Notes: a model not told the origin generated them from the letters alone. 64,000 nt of DNA from JABDJX01 sp039942715 (GCA_039942715.1 JBDVBY010000011.1:186001-250000); one strand, 5' to 3'. Positions 1 to 9,969 are shown, counted from the first letter of the stretch. Program-made: numbers and translations.

Positions 1-837
1 TTCGCCATCGCGATTGAATTTGAACACATCCGACAAATCGACGGTAAGACTGGTTGGTGCGCAATCCAGCGGCATGTCTTCCATCGCTATGACTTGCGGT
101 GGCGCAGTTGGCTTTGGTTCAAATTCGGGCCAATCATCGTTGGTCTCTGGCACGTCTTCGGCGACAACGGGCATATCATCGTCAACAACAATGACCGGTA
201 CGTCATCATCAACGACGAGGACTGGTTCGTCATCTTCAATGTCAGGTCGCTCTGTTTCGGGGTCCACGGTCTCGGGTGCAGTTGGTGTACCTGGGTCATC
301 TTCGCCTTCTCCCTCTGCAAGCATATCATCGACAATCTCTGGAGCATCGTCACCGATCTCTTCGTCAACGAATGCGCTGATGTCAGCGTCGGTGGTGCCG
401 AAAACCTGTGTCACCATCACCGCCTCAAAATCGCCGCTGGCGCTTGAGAACGTGCCGGTTTCGATCCCAATGCCAATGTCTCGTGCATCCGGGTTCAGAA
501 TATTCGCACGGTGGCCGGGGCTGTTCATCAAGCTCGCGTGAACTTGCGCAACATCGTCAACAAAGCCCTCTTCGCCATGCGCACTTTGCCAGCCGATATT
601 TTCCAGCGCCAGACTGGCCCCTTCAAATGGATACCCAGCCTCTTCCATGCGCTCAGAAGGCGAAGATCCAGCATCGCCGCTGTGCGAAAACTGATTTGTC
701 TCAAGCATCCACGCACTGTGCGTTTCTGCGGCATCGTTCAAAAGTGTTATAAGCCGAAGCGGCTCAAGACCCGCGGCGGCGCGCTCGTCGTTGATAAGCG
801 CAAGCATACCAAGTTCTAGTGGATTTGCAGTGGACAT
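1..837 (-). CDS. CAP (SCP/PR1-like) domain protein, C-terminus beyond window
   Basis: The minus-strand frame is open from an ATG at 837 to the window edge (279 codons seen, no stop). The start has a purine-rich AAGGAA about 8 bases upstream. Residues 10-150 form a CAP domain: the cavity residues His52 (FSHSG), Glu79 (ENIG) and His109 (PGHRANIL) are all present. Residues about 150-250 are an acidic, proline/valine-rich linker with repeated VVDDD-x-PV units. There is no Sec signal peptide. In roseobacters such proteins often end in RTX-type repeats and leave by type I secretion, which is inference here because the C-terminus is missing. The substrate and role of bacterial CAP proteins are mostly unknown. 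Confidence 0.85.
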   Translation of the reverse strand, partial: MSTANPLELGMLALINDERAAAGLEPLRLITLLNDAAETHSAWMLETNQFSHSGDAGSSPSERMEEAGYPFEGASLALENIGWQSAHGEEGFVDDVAQVHASLMNSPGHRANILNPDARDIGIGIETGTFSSASGDFEAVMVTQVFGTTDADISAFVDEEIGDDAPEIVDDMLAEGEGEDDPGTPTAPETVDPETERPDIEDDEPVLVVDDDVPVIVVDDDMPVVAEDVPETNDDWPEFEPKPTAPPQVIAMEDMPLDCAPTSLTVDLSDVFKFNRDGE

Positions 838-1007
838 CTTTTTGTTCCTTTGCAGTGTTTGGGACTGCAGATGTCACTTGGATTGGTGGTTGGTGCTAGG
901 CGAAGCGGAAAACTGCTGCGTTTCTGGCACTGGAACGCCGAAATGGGCACGTGGGCACAGCACCAAAATGCCGAGCATATGTTTGCGCATTGTAAGCTAG
1001 AATTGGC

Positions 1008-3014
1008 TTAGTCTATCAAGATAGGTGGGCGCGGAACGGGGCGCTTAAATTCGCCTTTGCGTGCCTTGCGTTCATGGCCGGGCATCGCAATCAGCTCGGC
1101 TGAAAAATCGAGTGGTGCGACTTCACCGGTGAGGCGGGCGCGATAGACTGGCAGGCTTTCGGCCACGCGCATCACGTAATTTCGAGTCTCGTTGAACGGA
1201 ATGTGCTCAATCCAGTCTACGATATCAATTTCACCGCGTCGGGGATCACCACGCGTTTTCATCCAGCGGATCGGCCGACCGGGTCCGGCATTATATCCGG
1301 CCGAAACCATTACGATGTTCCCATCAAAAATTTCCATCAGCTCATCAAGATAAGCTGTGCCGAGACGCGCATTATAAGCAGGCTCGCTTGTCAGGCGGTC
1401 GCGGCTGTAGGGGATTTGAAGGTATCGCGCGACAGCTTTGGCAGTGGCGGGCATCAATTGCATCAAACCGCGGGCGCCAACGCCGCTTTTGACAACTGGA
1501 TCAAATTCGCTTTCGCGCCGGGCAATAGCCAGCGCCAGTTCTTCTTGAACGGGCATGTCGATCACACCAAGCGAGGCGAGCGGAAAGTAAGCGTGGGGCA
1601 CGACAATGCCCCGTCGCGCTGATTGCTTGCCCACCATCACTGCAAGATGCGGTTTATTCTGTTCCAGAAGAAAGGTGCCTAGGCTGCCAATTTCTTCTGC
1701 TGGCAAAGTCTCGGTCATATGACGCAGGAATTGTTCTGCGCGGTTCAAATCACCACTGGCAATGAAAAGGCGTGCGGCGGAAAAGACGGTGTCACCTGCA
1801 AAGGACGCCTTGCGCCAGTTAGGGTAGGTTTCACGCCCAGTCAGTGATGGCTTCATTGGGACATTACCGCGTTCTGCCGCAAGCAGGCCATAAAAACTGG
1901 TCTGATATTCAGCGCCAAACGCATAGGCCAAACGCGCATTTTCAGCGTCATCCATGGCTTCGTAAGCGCGACCTTCCCAATACCCGGCGCGCCCAAGCGA
2001 AATGGGCGTTTCAACCGAGCCACGGAAGCTTTTGAAATGCTCCAGCGCAGCCTTTGGATCGTTGCCATAGGTCAGGGCAAGGTAACCGGAAAGCCATTCC
2101 AGATCGGCAAAGTGCGACCCAGATGTCAGCCCATGCTGTGAGGCCAGTTGATAAGCTTGCTCTGTTTTGCCAGCGCGCATCGCCGTGCGCGCAAAGCTGC
2201 GCCGCCATCCGGCCCACTTGAAAGGCTCGCCCAAAAGTTCAGCGGGCGTGTCCAACATCAAAGTTACGGCGTCCTCGGTTTTGCCCTTGCGCGCGCGCCA
2301 TTGCATCCGTTCAAATGCTAGGCCGGGATCGTCTTTCAACTTGGCGGGAATTTTTTCGATCAAACTGTCTACATTCGGCTTTTTATCCCGCAAAGCCAGC
2401 CGAGCGCGCGCCAAAGCCTGCCAACCCGAATCAACGCGTTCGATCTGACGCGACGCAGCAATGGGTGCATCACCCCACAAAAGCATGTCCATTCGCGCGT
2501 TGTGATGTTCTTTCAGGTCACTCTCGTAGAGCCGCAGAATACGCGCTTCATCCGAGGCCGAAAGCACCATGGTGCGCCAAACACGGATCGCTTCTGATCG
2601 CGCCTCATCGCCACGTCCCTGATGGCGCAATGCGGAGATAAGCGCATAGGTGCCAGCACCCGTTTGCGGGCGGCTATCTCCAAAAAACGCCAAAACCTCA
2701 CTTGAATTCCGTGTGGTGGGAAGACCGGCTTCGCCCTTACGACGTAGGAGTCTCAGCCCCGGCCAATCTCCGTTATCCTTCAGAAAACGCTGCACATCGT
2801 CAAAAGTGCCGTTGCCTGCGCGGAGCCGGTTCCATTCACGGATCAACCCTGCTGTCGCAGCTGCGTTAACAATGGCGTCTTGCTCCACCAAAGGTGCTTC
2901 TTCGACGGGACGGCTTGGCGGAGATTGCATAGCAAGGACGTCCGGGCGCGACTGCGCCAGAGCGGTTTGGAACGGCCAGATAAGAATGCTTGCGGCAAGC
3001 AGAGCCTTGAACAT
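1008..3014 (-). CDS. slt: Soluble lytic murein transglycosylase (Slt70 type)
   Basis: This periplasmic enzyme cleaves the MurNAc-GlcNAc bond of peptidoglycan to 1,6-anhydro products. The protein has 668 residues. I start it at 3014 because MFKALLAAS... gives a clean signal peptide ending near ALAQ; an upstream in-frame extension to 3137 would hide it. A long helical, TPR-like superhelix (about 60-480) precedes the SLT catalytic domain. The catalytic Glu is near residue 501 in ARRESEFDP, followed by GARGLMQLMPATA and AGYNAGPGR. It is divergent from dapA, with 137 bp between starts. Confidence 0.95.
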   Translation of the reverse strand: MFKALLAASILIWPFQTALAQSRPDVLAMQSPPSRPVEEAPLVEQDAIVNAAATAGLIREWNRLRAGNGTFDDVQRFLKDNGDWPGLRLLRRKGEAGLPTTRNSSEVLAFFGDSRPQTGAGTYALISALRHQGRGDEARSEAIRVWRTMVLSASDEARILRLYESDLKEHHNARMDMLLWGDAPIAASRQIERVDSGWQALARARLALRDKKPNVDSLIEKIPAKLKDDPGLAFERMQWRARKGKTEDAVTLMLDTPAELLGEPFKWAGWRRSFARTAMRAGKTEQAYQLASQHGLTSGSHFADLEWLSGYLALTYGNDPKAALEHFKSFRGSVETPISLGRAGYWEGRAYEAMDDAENARLAYAFGAEYQTSFYGLLAAERGNVPMKPSLTGRETYPNWRKASFAGDTVFSAARLFIASGDLNRAEQFLRHMTETLPAEEIGSLGTFLLEQNKPHLAVMVGKQSARRGIVVPHAYFPLASLGVIDMPVQEELALAIARRESEFDPVVKSGVGARGLMQLMPATAKAVARYLQIPYSRDRLTSEPAYNARLGTAYLDELMEIFDGNIVMVSAGYNAGPGRPIRWMKTRGDPRRGEIDIVDWIEHIPFNETRNYVMRVAESLPVYRARLTGEVAPLDFSAELIAMPGHERKARKGEFKRPVPRPPILID

Positions 3015-3151
3015 GGCAACTCGTTCGTTCGTCTTACGCCCCCGTAGCGTCACAAAGCTTGGCATTTTGCATCCCCATTGGCAATTCTTACGACGCGCGT
3101 TACAGAGTGCGCCTGCCAATAATGGCAGATAGATCACTAAGGAGAGGTGTC

Positions 3152-4027
3152 ATGTTCCACGGCTCAATGCCCGCACTCGTCACCCCGTTTTCGGACGGGA
3201 AGCTGGATCTTGACGCGCTCAAAAAACTTGTTGAGTGGCAGATCGAATGTGGCTCAACAGGTTTGGTGCCAGTTGGAACCACCGGTGAAAGTCCCACGCT
3301 GAGCCATGACGAGCACGATTTGGTGGTGACAGAGGTTGTCAAAACAGCGGCAGGCCGTGTGCCTGTGATCGCAGGTGCTGGATCAAACAGCACTGCGGAA
3401 AGCGTCCGTTTGGCCAAACACGCTGAAAGCGTAGGCGCGGATGCCGTTCTTGTGGTGACGCCCTATTATAACAAACCGACGCAAGAAGGGCTCTTTCAGC
3501 ACTTCAAAGCCGTGCATGACGCGATCAATATCCCGATCATCATCTACAACATTCCACCGCGCTCGGTTGTCGACATGTCGCCTGAAACCATGGGTCGGTT
3601 GGCCGAGCTTCCGCGGATTGTTGGTGTGAAGGATGCGACAGGCGATGTGTCTCGCGTCGCCAAACAGCGCGCGAGTTGTGGCAAGGACTTCGTCCAGTTA
3701 TCTGGTGAAGACCCAACAGCGATCAGTTTCAATGCTCAAGGTGGCGTTGGATGTATCAGCGTGACGGCCAACGTTGCCCCCAAGCTGTGCGCCGAGATGC
3801 AGGCAGCCACACGCGCTGGCGATTTCGCAACCGCTCTTGAGATCACAGATCGTCTCATGCCGCTGCACACCGCGATATTCCTTGAGCCCGGCCTGATTGG
3901 CGCAAAATACGGTGCGTCTCTGCTAGGCAAGTGTTCAGACGAAGTACGTTTGCCGCATGTGCCGCTCACCGATGGCACGAAAGCCGCGATACGCGATGGA
4001 ATGTCCCACGCCGGGCTCTTGAATTAA
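3152..4027 (+). CDS. dapA: 4-hydroxy-tetrahydrodipicolinate synthase
   Basis: DapA condenses pyruvate with aspartate semialdehyde in the cytoplasm, the committed step to diaminopimelate and lysine. The protein is 291 residues, the usual length. The Schiff-base Lys160 (VGVKDATGD), Tyr132 (IIYNIPPRS) and Thr43-Thr44 (VGTTGESPT) of the proton relay are present. The ATG at 3152 has an AAGGAGAGG ribosome site. A longer reading from 3059 would add about 31 residues that overlap the slt promoter and do not look like the family. Its position beside a cell-wall lytic enzyme fits a peptidoglycan theme. Confidence 0.97.
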   Translation: MFHGSMPALVTPFSDGKLDLDALKKLVEWQIECGSTGLVPVGTTGESPTLSHDEHDLVVTEVVKTAAGRVPVIAGAGSNSTAESVRLAKHAESVGADAVLVVTPYYNKPTQEGLFQHFKAVHDAINIPIIIYNIPPRSVVDMSPETMGRLAELPRIVGVKDATGDVSRVAKQRASCGKDFVQLSGEDPTAISFNAQGGVGCISVTANVAPKLCAEMQAATRAGDFATALEITDRLMPLHTAIFLEPGLIGAKYGASLLGKCSDEVRLPHVPLTDGTKAAIRDGMSHAGLLN

Positions 4028-4172
4028 CCACACTTTCTCGAAAGACTGGACATAAGCGAACAGCTGTTCTGGTCCTAAAGTCTGCATCGGCAAATGGTCA
4101 TAACGGCAGTACCTGAAACATGAGCGTGTTTTGGGTGCTTACCGGTTTGCGCCGACCCTTGGGGAGACTTCA

Positions 4173-6986
4173 ATGAACGTACCTAAACTCGACACGTCGC
4201 CCAAGGTTTCGGACGAGGTGCGCAAAACAACTTGCTACATGTGTGCCTGTCGCTGCGGCATCAATGTGCACATGAAGGACGGTCAGGTTGCCTATATCGA
4301 AGGCAACAAAGATCACCCGGTGAACCAAGGCGTGCTTTGTGCCAAAGGCTCTAGCGGAATAATGCAGCATCTCTCGCCTGCGCGGCTAAAGGCACCGATG
4401 AAACGCGTCGGTCCACGCGGCTCGGGAGAGTTTGAAGAGATTTCTTGGGAAGAAGCGTTTGAGCAAGCCGTTGCATGGTTGAAGCCGCTGCGCGAAAAAG
4501 ACCCAAGCAAGCTGGCGTTCTTCACAGGCCGTGATCAATCTCAGTCATTCACCAGCTTTTGGGCGCAAGGCTTTGGCACTCCAAACTACGCAGCCCACGG
4601 CGGCTTCTGCTCGGTCAACATGGCGGCAGGCGGCATCTACACCATGGGCGGCGCTTTTTGGGAGTTTGGCCAACCTGACTGGGATCGCACCAAACTGTTC
4701 ATGATTTTCGGTGTGGCCGAAGACCACGATAGCAACCCGATCAAAATGGGCATTGGCAAGCTGAAAGGGAACGGCGGCAAGATCATCGGTGTGAACCCGA
4801 TCCGCACTGGATATAACGCGGTTGCGGATGACTGGGTTGGAATCACACCCGGCACCGACGGTCTGTTCATCCTCAGCCTAGTTCATTGTTTGATGAAGGC
4901 CGGGAAGATCGACCTTGAATACCTCGCTCGTTTCACCGACGCGCCTTGTTTGGTGAACGATGACGAAGCCAGCGACGAATACGGCCTGATCCTGAAAGAC
5001 GAGAATGGTAAAGCGCAAGTCATCGATAAACGCACCGGCAAGCTAGAGGCATTTGACACGCCCGGCGTGCAACCTGATCTTTCCGGCACTCACCGCCACG
5101 CGGGTGTCACGCACAAACCCGTCCTGCACCACATGGCCGAGAAATACCTAACGGACGAATATGCGCCCGAAACCGTCGCTGACCGCGTTGGCATCCCGGC
5201 AACTCGCATCAGAGCCATCGCAGCAGAACTGGCCCGCGTCGCCTTTGAAGAGGCGTTCGAACTTGAGCGTGAATGGACCGACTTCCGCGGCGACGTGCAT
5301 AAAACCATGATCGGCCGCCCGGTCAGCTTTCACGCCATGCGCGGCATCTCAGCTCACTCCAACGGCTTTCAGACCTGCCGCGCCCTGCACACGCTGCAAA
5401 TCATCCTTGGTACAGTCGAAACCCCTGGCGGTTTCCGCTTCAAACCACCTTACCCGAAGCCAGCCACAGCACATCCCAAGCCACACGCAGGCGTGCAGCC
5501 CGGTAAACCACTCGATGGCCCGCATCTTGGTTTTGTGCACGGCCCCGACGATCTGTTGATTGACGAAAACGGCAAACCCAAGCGGATCGACAAGGCCTTC
5601 TCATGGGAAAACCCGATGAGCGCGCACGGCATGATGCACATGCTCATCTCCAACGCGCACGCGGGCGATCCCTACAAAATCGACACGATGATGCTCTACA
5701 TGGCGAACATGGCGTGGAATTCTTCGATGAACACGTCTGGCGTCATGAAGATGCTGACGGACAAAGACGACAGCGGCGAATACGTCATCCCGCACATTAT
5801 CTATTCAGACGCTTATTCGTCGGAAATGGTCGCTTATGCCGACCTGATCCTGCCTGACACAACTTATCTGGAGCGCCACGACTGCATCTCGCTGCTCGAT
5901 CGCCCAATCTGCGAAGCCGAAGCGGCTGCTGATGCCATCCGCTGGCCTGTGGTCGAACCCGACCGCAACGTACGCGGCTTCCAGTCCGTGCTGTGCGATC
6001 TTGGCGGACGCCTAGGCCTGCCCGGCTTCACCAACGAAGACGGTTCAACCAAATACGCCGATTACGCCGACTACATCCAGAACCACGAACGCAAACCGGG
6101 CATCGGCCCACTTGCAGGGTTCCGTGGCAAAGGCGACGAACATGGGCGCGGCGCTCCAAACCCAAACCAGATTGAAGAGTACAAGAAAAACGGCAGTTTC
6201 TGGATCGAACATATCCCGGAAGAGGCCGAGTTCTACAAACCTTGGAACATGGCCTATCAGGATTGGGCTGTTAAAATCGGCTTGTTCGACGCCGCAACAC
6301 CTTACCTTTTTACGCTCTGGTCAGAACCCATGCGCCGCTTCCAACTGGCTGCCGAAGGCAAGCATGAACGCCAACCGCCAGAACACCTGCGCGAGCGCGT
6401 CAAAGAAACAATGTCGCCGTTGCCTTACTGGTACCCACCAATGTCCGAAGCACTGGACGACGCCGAATTCACCGTCCACGCTCTCACACAACGCCCCATG
6501 GCAATGTACCACTCATGGGGATCCCAAAACGCATGGCTGCGCCAGATCCACGGACGCAACCCGCTTTACGTGCCAACCAAGATTTGGGAGGCAAACAGCT
6601 TCAAAGAAGGCGACTGGGCACGCGTCACCTCTCCCCACGGAGAGATCACAGTCCCCGTCGCTCACATGGCTGCCTTGAACGAAAATACAGTCTGGACGTG
6701 GAACGCCATCGGCAAACGCAAAGGGGCATGGGCGCTTGATGAAGATGCTCCGGAAGTGACCAAAGGATTCCTGCTCAACCACATCATCCACGAGCTGCTG
6801 CCGCCCAAAGGCGACGGCCTGCGCTGGGCAAACTCCGATCCAATCACTGGCCAAGCCGCGTGGTTTGATCTGCGTGTGAAAATCGAAAAGGCCACGGCCC
6901 CTGCAGAATCCCAACCGGCACACCCGGCGCAAAAAAGCCCGGTGGGCAAAGCGCCCAAGGATGTGAAACAAAAGGTGGGCTCATGA
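4173..6986 (+). CDS. soeA: Sulfite dehydrogenase SoeA, molybdopterin catalytic subunit
   Basis: SoeA is the molybdenum bis-MGD subunit of SoeABC, which oxidises sulfite to sulfate and passes electrons to quinone. The protein has 937 residues in the polysulfide reductase/DMSO reductase superfamily. An N-terminal [4Fe-4S] site is formed by Cys21, Cys24, Cys28 and Cys56. A Cys in HGGFCSVN (near 150) is a plausible Mo ligand. There is no Tat signal, so the subunit stays in the cytoplasm, as expected for Soe and unlike most DMSO reductases. The ATG at 4173 follows GGGGAGA. The three-gene order A-B-C with an NrfD/DmsC-like anchor supports Soe, but a polysulfide or thiosulfate reductase-like role cannot be excluded from sequence alone. 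Confidence 0.8.
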   Translation: MNVPKLDTSPKVSDEVRKTTCYMCACRCGINVHMKDGQVAYIEGNKDHPVNQGVLCAKGSSGIMQHLSPARLKAPMKRVGPRGSGEFEEISWEEAFEQAVAWLKPLREKDPSKLAFFTGRDQSQSFTSFWAQGFGTPNYAAHGGFCSVNMAAGGIYTMGGAFWEFGQPDWDRTKLFMIFGVAEDHDSNPIKMGIGKLKGNGGKIIGVNPIRTGYNAVADDWVGITPGTDGLFILSLVHCLMKAGKIDLEYLARFTDAPCLVNDDEASDEYGLILKDENGKAQVIDKRTGKLEAFDTPGVQPDLSGTHRHAGVTHKPVLHHMAEKYLTDEYAPETVADRVGIPATRIRAIAAELARVAFEEAFELEREWTDFRGDVHKTMIGRPVSFHAMRGISAHSNGFQTCRALHTLQIILGTVETPGGFRFKPPYPKPATAHPKPHAGVQPGKPLDGPHLGFVHGPDDLLIDENGKPKRIDKAFSWENPMSAHGMMHMLISNAHAGDPYKIDTMMLYMANMAWNSSMNTSGVMKMLTDKDDSGEYVIPHIIYSDAYSSEMVAYADLILPDTTYLERHDCISLLDRPICEAEAAADAIRWPVVEPDRNVRGFQSVLCDLGGRLGLPGFTNEDGSTKYADYADYIQNHERKPGIGPLAGFRGKGDEHGRGAPNPNQIEEYKKNGSFWIEHIPEEAEFYKPWNMAYQDWAVKIGLFDAATPYLFTLWSEPMRRFQLAAEGKHERQPPEHLRERVKETMSPLPYWYPPMSEALDDAEFTVHALTQRPMAMYHSWGSQNAWLRQIHGRNPLYVPTKIWEANSFKEGDWARVTSPHGEITVPVAHMAALNENTVWTWNAIGKRKGAWALDEDAPEVTKGFLLNHIIHELLPPKGDGLRWANSDPITGQAAWFDLRVKIEKATAPAESQPAHPAQKSPVGKAPKDVKQKVGS

Positions 6987-6989
6987 CAA

Positions 6990-7030
6990 CTCATCTATTC
7001 AGAAATACTCCCGCCGGAGGCACCGCGGCG
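6990..7030 (-). repeat. Intergenic element copy (TATTT tail plus GC-rich arm)
   Basis: Read on the minus strand, a CCTCCGGCGGGAG arm is followed by TATTTCTGAATAGATGAG. The same tail occurs at 31431, 56371, 63250 and (minus) 63399. It lies in the soeA-soeB gap, which is otherwise unusually long for this operon. Confidence 0.6.
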
Positions 7031-7062
7031 CGCGTCAGCGCGGCGCAAAAAGGAAATCTCTT

Positions 7063-7812
7063 ATGACCACCTTGCCAACCCATACCGAGAAGTCCCTTGG
7101 CCTTGTCATCGATCTTGATACCTGCGTCGGTTGCCACGCTTGCGTGACCGCTTGCAAGGGTTGGAACACAGAGAACTATGGCGCGCCGCTGGCAGATACC
7201 GACGCATACGGCGCCGAGCCTGTAGGCAGCTTCCTCAACCGTATCCATTCCTACGAGGTACAGCCCGAGGAAGGCCCGGCCCAACTCTTCCACTTCCCAA
7301 AATCGTGCCTTCACTGCGCTGATGCCCCATGCGTCACGGTTTGCCCAACAGGCGCAAGCTACAAGCGCGTCGAAGACGGCATCGTGCTTGTTAATGAAAG
7401 CGATTGCATCGGATGTGGGCTTTGCGCGTGGGCCTGTCCATACGGCGCGCGCGAAATGGACCCGTCTGAGAAGGTGATGAAGAAATGTACCCTTTGCGTT
7501 GACCGAATCTATAACGAGAACCTACCCGAAGAAGATCGCCAGCCCGCATGTGTGCGCACCTGCCCAGCGGGCGCGCGCCACTTTGGTGATTTCTCTGACC
7601 CAGACAGCAACGTCAGCCAATTGGTTGCGGAACGTGGTGGCATTGAGTTGATGCCCGAACAAGGCACAGCGCCAGTTAACCGTTATCTGCCGCCGCGTCC
7701 CAAAGACGCTATGCCTGAATTTGATGTGCTGTCTGAATTCCTTGAGCCTGTCGCTGAAGAGCCCACTGGTTTCCTTGGCTGGCTTGACCGCACTTTAGAG
7801 AAGGTGTCCTAA
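7063..7812 (+). CDS. soeB: Sulfite dehydrogenase SoeB, four-cluster ferredoxin subunit
   Basis: SoeB carries electrons from the molybdenum subunit to the membrane anchor. Its 249 residues hold four cysteine sets for [4Fe-4S] clusters: Cys21-x2-Cys24-x2-Cys27-x3-Cys31, then CLHCADAPCVTVC, CIGCGLCAWAC, and CTLC...CVRTC. This is the pattern of DmsB/PsrB/PhsB subunits. It ends 3 bases before soeC, which indicates translation of an equimolar complex. The 76-bp gap after soeA contains a GC-rich repeat, so some processing or attenuation between soeA and soeB is possible. Confidence 0.85.
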   Translation: MTTLPTHTEKSLGLVIDLDTCVGCHACVTACKGWNTENYGAPLADTDAYGAEPVGSFLNRIHSYEVQPEEGPAQLFHFPKSCLHCADAPCVTVCPTGASYKRVEDGIVLVNESDCIGCGLCAWACPYGAREMDPSEKVMKKCTLCVDRIYNENLPEEDRQPACVRTCPAGARHFGDFSDPDSNVSQLVAERGGIELMPEQGTAPVNRYLPPRPKDAMPEFDVLSEFLEPVAEEPTGFLGWLDRTLEKVS

Positions 7813-7815
7813 GCT

Positions 7816-8685
7816 ATGCATCCGGCTCCTTCAGTCATCATCTTTACCACTTTGTCGGGCCTTGGCTTTGGCATGCTGGTGTTCCTCGGTCTTGATACGT
7901 CCGCGCCCACAGGCTGGGTCGGATTTACCTTCTTCGCCATCGCTTACGCGCTTGCCGTTGGTGGTCTTTTGTCGTCGACCTTGCACCTCGGCCATCCGGA
8001 ACGCGCGATCAAAGCGTTTAGCCAATGGCGCTCAAGCTGGCTCAGCCGCGAGGGCATTTTTGCCGTCGCTACCCTGGTTATCATGGGCCTATTCGCCTTT
8101 ATGTTGGTGTTTTTCAGCTCCCAAATGAACTTGCTTGGCTGGATCGGTGCGTTTTTGTCGATCCTGACGATCTTCGCAACTTCGATGATCTACACCCAGC
8201 TGAAAACAGTGCCGCGCTGGAACCACTGGTCGCCGCCAATCCTGTTTATGGCCTATTCCATCACGGGCGGCGCACTTCTGACGGGGCGGGTGACGCTGGC
8301 AATGTACCTGCTGCCGCTTCTCGCAGTTCTTCAGATCGTTGCATGGTTTGATCAGGACCGCCGCGAGGCAAGCTCGGACAGCACCCTTGGCAGCGCAACT
8401 GGGCTGGGAGGCCTCGGTAAAGTGCGCTCTTTCGAACAGCCGCATACAGGGTCCAACTATCTCACTAAAGAAATGGTCTTCCAAGTAGGCCGCAAGCACG
8501 CGGCCACGCTCAAGGTCATTTCGCTGGCTTTGTCCTGTGCGATCCCGTTGTTGCTGCTGCTGGTCAGCTTCAACCACTTCGTCGCAATCCTTGCCGTCCT
8601 AAGCCACATCGCGGGCGTATTCGTTCAACGCTGGCTGTTTTTTGCAGAAGCAAAACACGTCGTCGGTCTCTACTACGGGCGCTAA
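7816..8685 (+). CDS. soeC: Sulfite dehydrogenase SoeC, DmsC-type membrane anchor
   Basis: SoeC anchors the complex in the inner membrane and should hand electrons to the quinone pool. The 289-residue protein is very hydrophobic, with about eight membrane helices, and resembles the DmsC family of quinone-interacting anchors. The first helix starts at the very N-terminus (SVIIFTTLSGLGFGMLVFL). It follows soeB after 3 bases. A short stem CAGTTGC/GCAACTG with a T-rich loop lies downstream near 8722-8746 and may end the transcript, although it is not a classical terminator. Confidence 0.8.
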   Translation: MHPAPSVIIFTTLSGLGFGMLVFLGLDTSAPTGWVGFTFFAIAYALAVGGLLSSTLHLGHPERAIKAFSQWRSSWLSREGIFAVATLVIMGLFAFMLVFFSSQMNLLGWIGAFLSILTIFATSMIYTQLKTVPRWNHWSPPILFMAYSITGGALLTGRVTLAMYLLPLLAVLQIVAWFDQDRREASSDSTLGSATGLGGLGKVRSFEQPHTGSNYLTKEMVFQVGRKHAATLKVISLALSCAIPLLLLLVSFNHFVAILAVLSHIAGVFVQRWLFFAEAKHVVGLYYGR

Positions 8686-8783
8686 CTGCATAGCGGCTAT
8701 TCCTTGGGTGTGACGTAGAGTCAGTTGCTTTTTTTCTGCAACTGCATAATACCCCGCGCAAAGAACTCAGGAGGAACCACCAC

Positions 8784-9959
8784 GTGACCAATGTCGTTAT
8801 CGCTTCTGCCGCCCGAACTGCCGTTGGCAGTTTCAGCGGTTCTTTCGCAACCACTCCCGCTCACGATCTTGGCGCCGCCGTGCTTGAAGCACTGGTGGAG
8901 CGCGCAGGCGTCGATAAGGCGGATGTCTCTGAAACGATCCTTGGTCAGGTTCTGACCGCCGCACAGGGCCAGAACCCCGCACGCCAGGCACATATCAATG
9001 CAGGCCTTCCGCAGGAAAGTGCTGCTTGGGGTTTGAACCAAGTGTGTGGCTCTGGGCTTCGCGCTGTTGCTTTGGGCGCCCAGCACATCATGCTGGGGGA
9101 TGCGTCTATCGTTGCTGCAGGTGGCCAAGAGAACATGTCGATGAGCCCGCATGCCCAAGCGATCCGCGCTGGTCAAAAGATGGGCGATCTAAAGTTCATC
9201 GACACGATGATCAAAGATGGCCTTTGGGATGCATTCAACGGCTATCACATGGGTCAGACGGCTGAAAACGTCGCAAACCAATGGCAGATCACCCGCGAAA
9301 TGCAGGACGAATTTGCTGTGGCGTCTCAGAACAAAGCCGAAGCAGCCCAGAACGCCGGCAAGTTTGAAGATGAGATTGCGGCCTTCACCGTAAAGACCCG
9401 CAAAGGTGACATTGTTGTCGATAAGGATGAATACATCCGTCACGGTGCCACCATCGAAAACATGCAGAAACTGCGCCCGGCCTTCACCAAAGAAGGATCG
9501 GTCACTGCAGCCAACGCATCCGGTCTGAACGATGGCGCTGCTGGCGCTTTGTTGATGAGTGCTGAAGAAGCTGAAAAGCGCGGCATCGAACCATTGGCGC
9601 GCATCGCCTCTTATGCCACTGCGGGTCTTGACCCATCAATTATGGGCGTTGGTCCGATCTATGCCTCGCGCAAAGCATTGGATAAGGCGGGTTGGTCGGT
9701 TGACGACCTTGATCTTGTAGAAGCCAACGAAGCTTTCGCTGCTCAAGCTTGTGCTGTGAACAAAGACATGGGTTGGGACCCATCGATCGTAAACGTAAAC
9801 GGTGGCGCAATCGCAATCGGTCACCCAATCGGAGCTTCGGGTGCGCGTGTTTTGAACACTCTGTTGTTCGAAATGAAGCGCCGCGATGCGAAAAAAGGCC
9901 TTGCCACACTGTGCATCGGTGGTGGCATGGGCGTTGCTATGTGTGTTGAGCGCCCATAA
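8784..9959 (+). CDS. phaA: Acetyl-CoA C-acetyltransferase (beta-ketothiolase)
   Basis: PhaA condenses two acetyl-CoA to acetoacetyl-CoA, the first step of polyhydroxybutyrate synthesis. The 391-residue protein has the thiolase triad: Cys88 (NQVCGSGLRA), His347 (GHPIGASGA) and Cys377 (LCIGGGMG). Translation begins at a GTG at 8784 with a strong CAGGAGG site. phaB follows after 86 bp, which holds a perfect 10-bp stem hairpin. No polymerase phaC is in the window, so it must be elsewhere. Confidence 0.95.
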   Translation: MTNVVIASAARTAVGSFSGSFATTPAHDLGAAVLEALVERAGVDKADVSETILGQVLTAAQGQNPARQAHINAGLPQESAAWGLNQVCGSGLRAVALGAQHIMLGDASIVAAGGQENMSMSPHAQAIRAGQKMGDLKFIDTMIKDGLWDAFNGYHMGQTAENVANQWQITREMQDEFAVASQNKAEAAQNAGKFEDEIAAFTVKTRKGDIVVDKDEYIRHGATIENMQKLRPAFTKEGSVTAANASGLNDGAAGALLMSAEEAEKRGIEPLARIASYATAGLDPSIMGVGPIYASRKALDKAGWSVDDLDLVEANEAFAAQACAVNKDMGWDPSIVNVNGGAIAIGHPIGASGARVLNTLLFEMKRRDAKKGLATLCIGGGMGVAMCVERP

Positions 9960-9969
9960 AGCACGAAAT

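Noticed and set aside
14..541. Ser-rich 175-codon frame on the plus strand
   Set aside because: It is antisense to the CAP-domain gene; the serine run comes from the Asp/Val repeats on the other strand.
8722..8746. Stem CAGTTGC/GCAACTG after soeC as a terminator
   Set aside because: The T-run is in the loop and not after the stem, so I do not call it as an intrinsic terminator.
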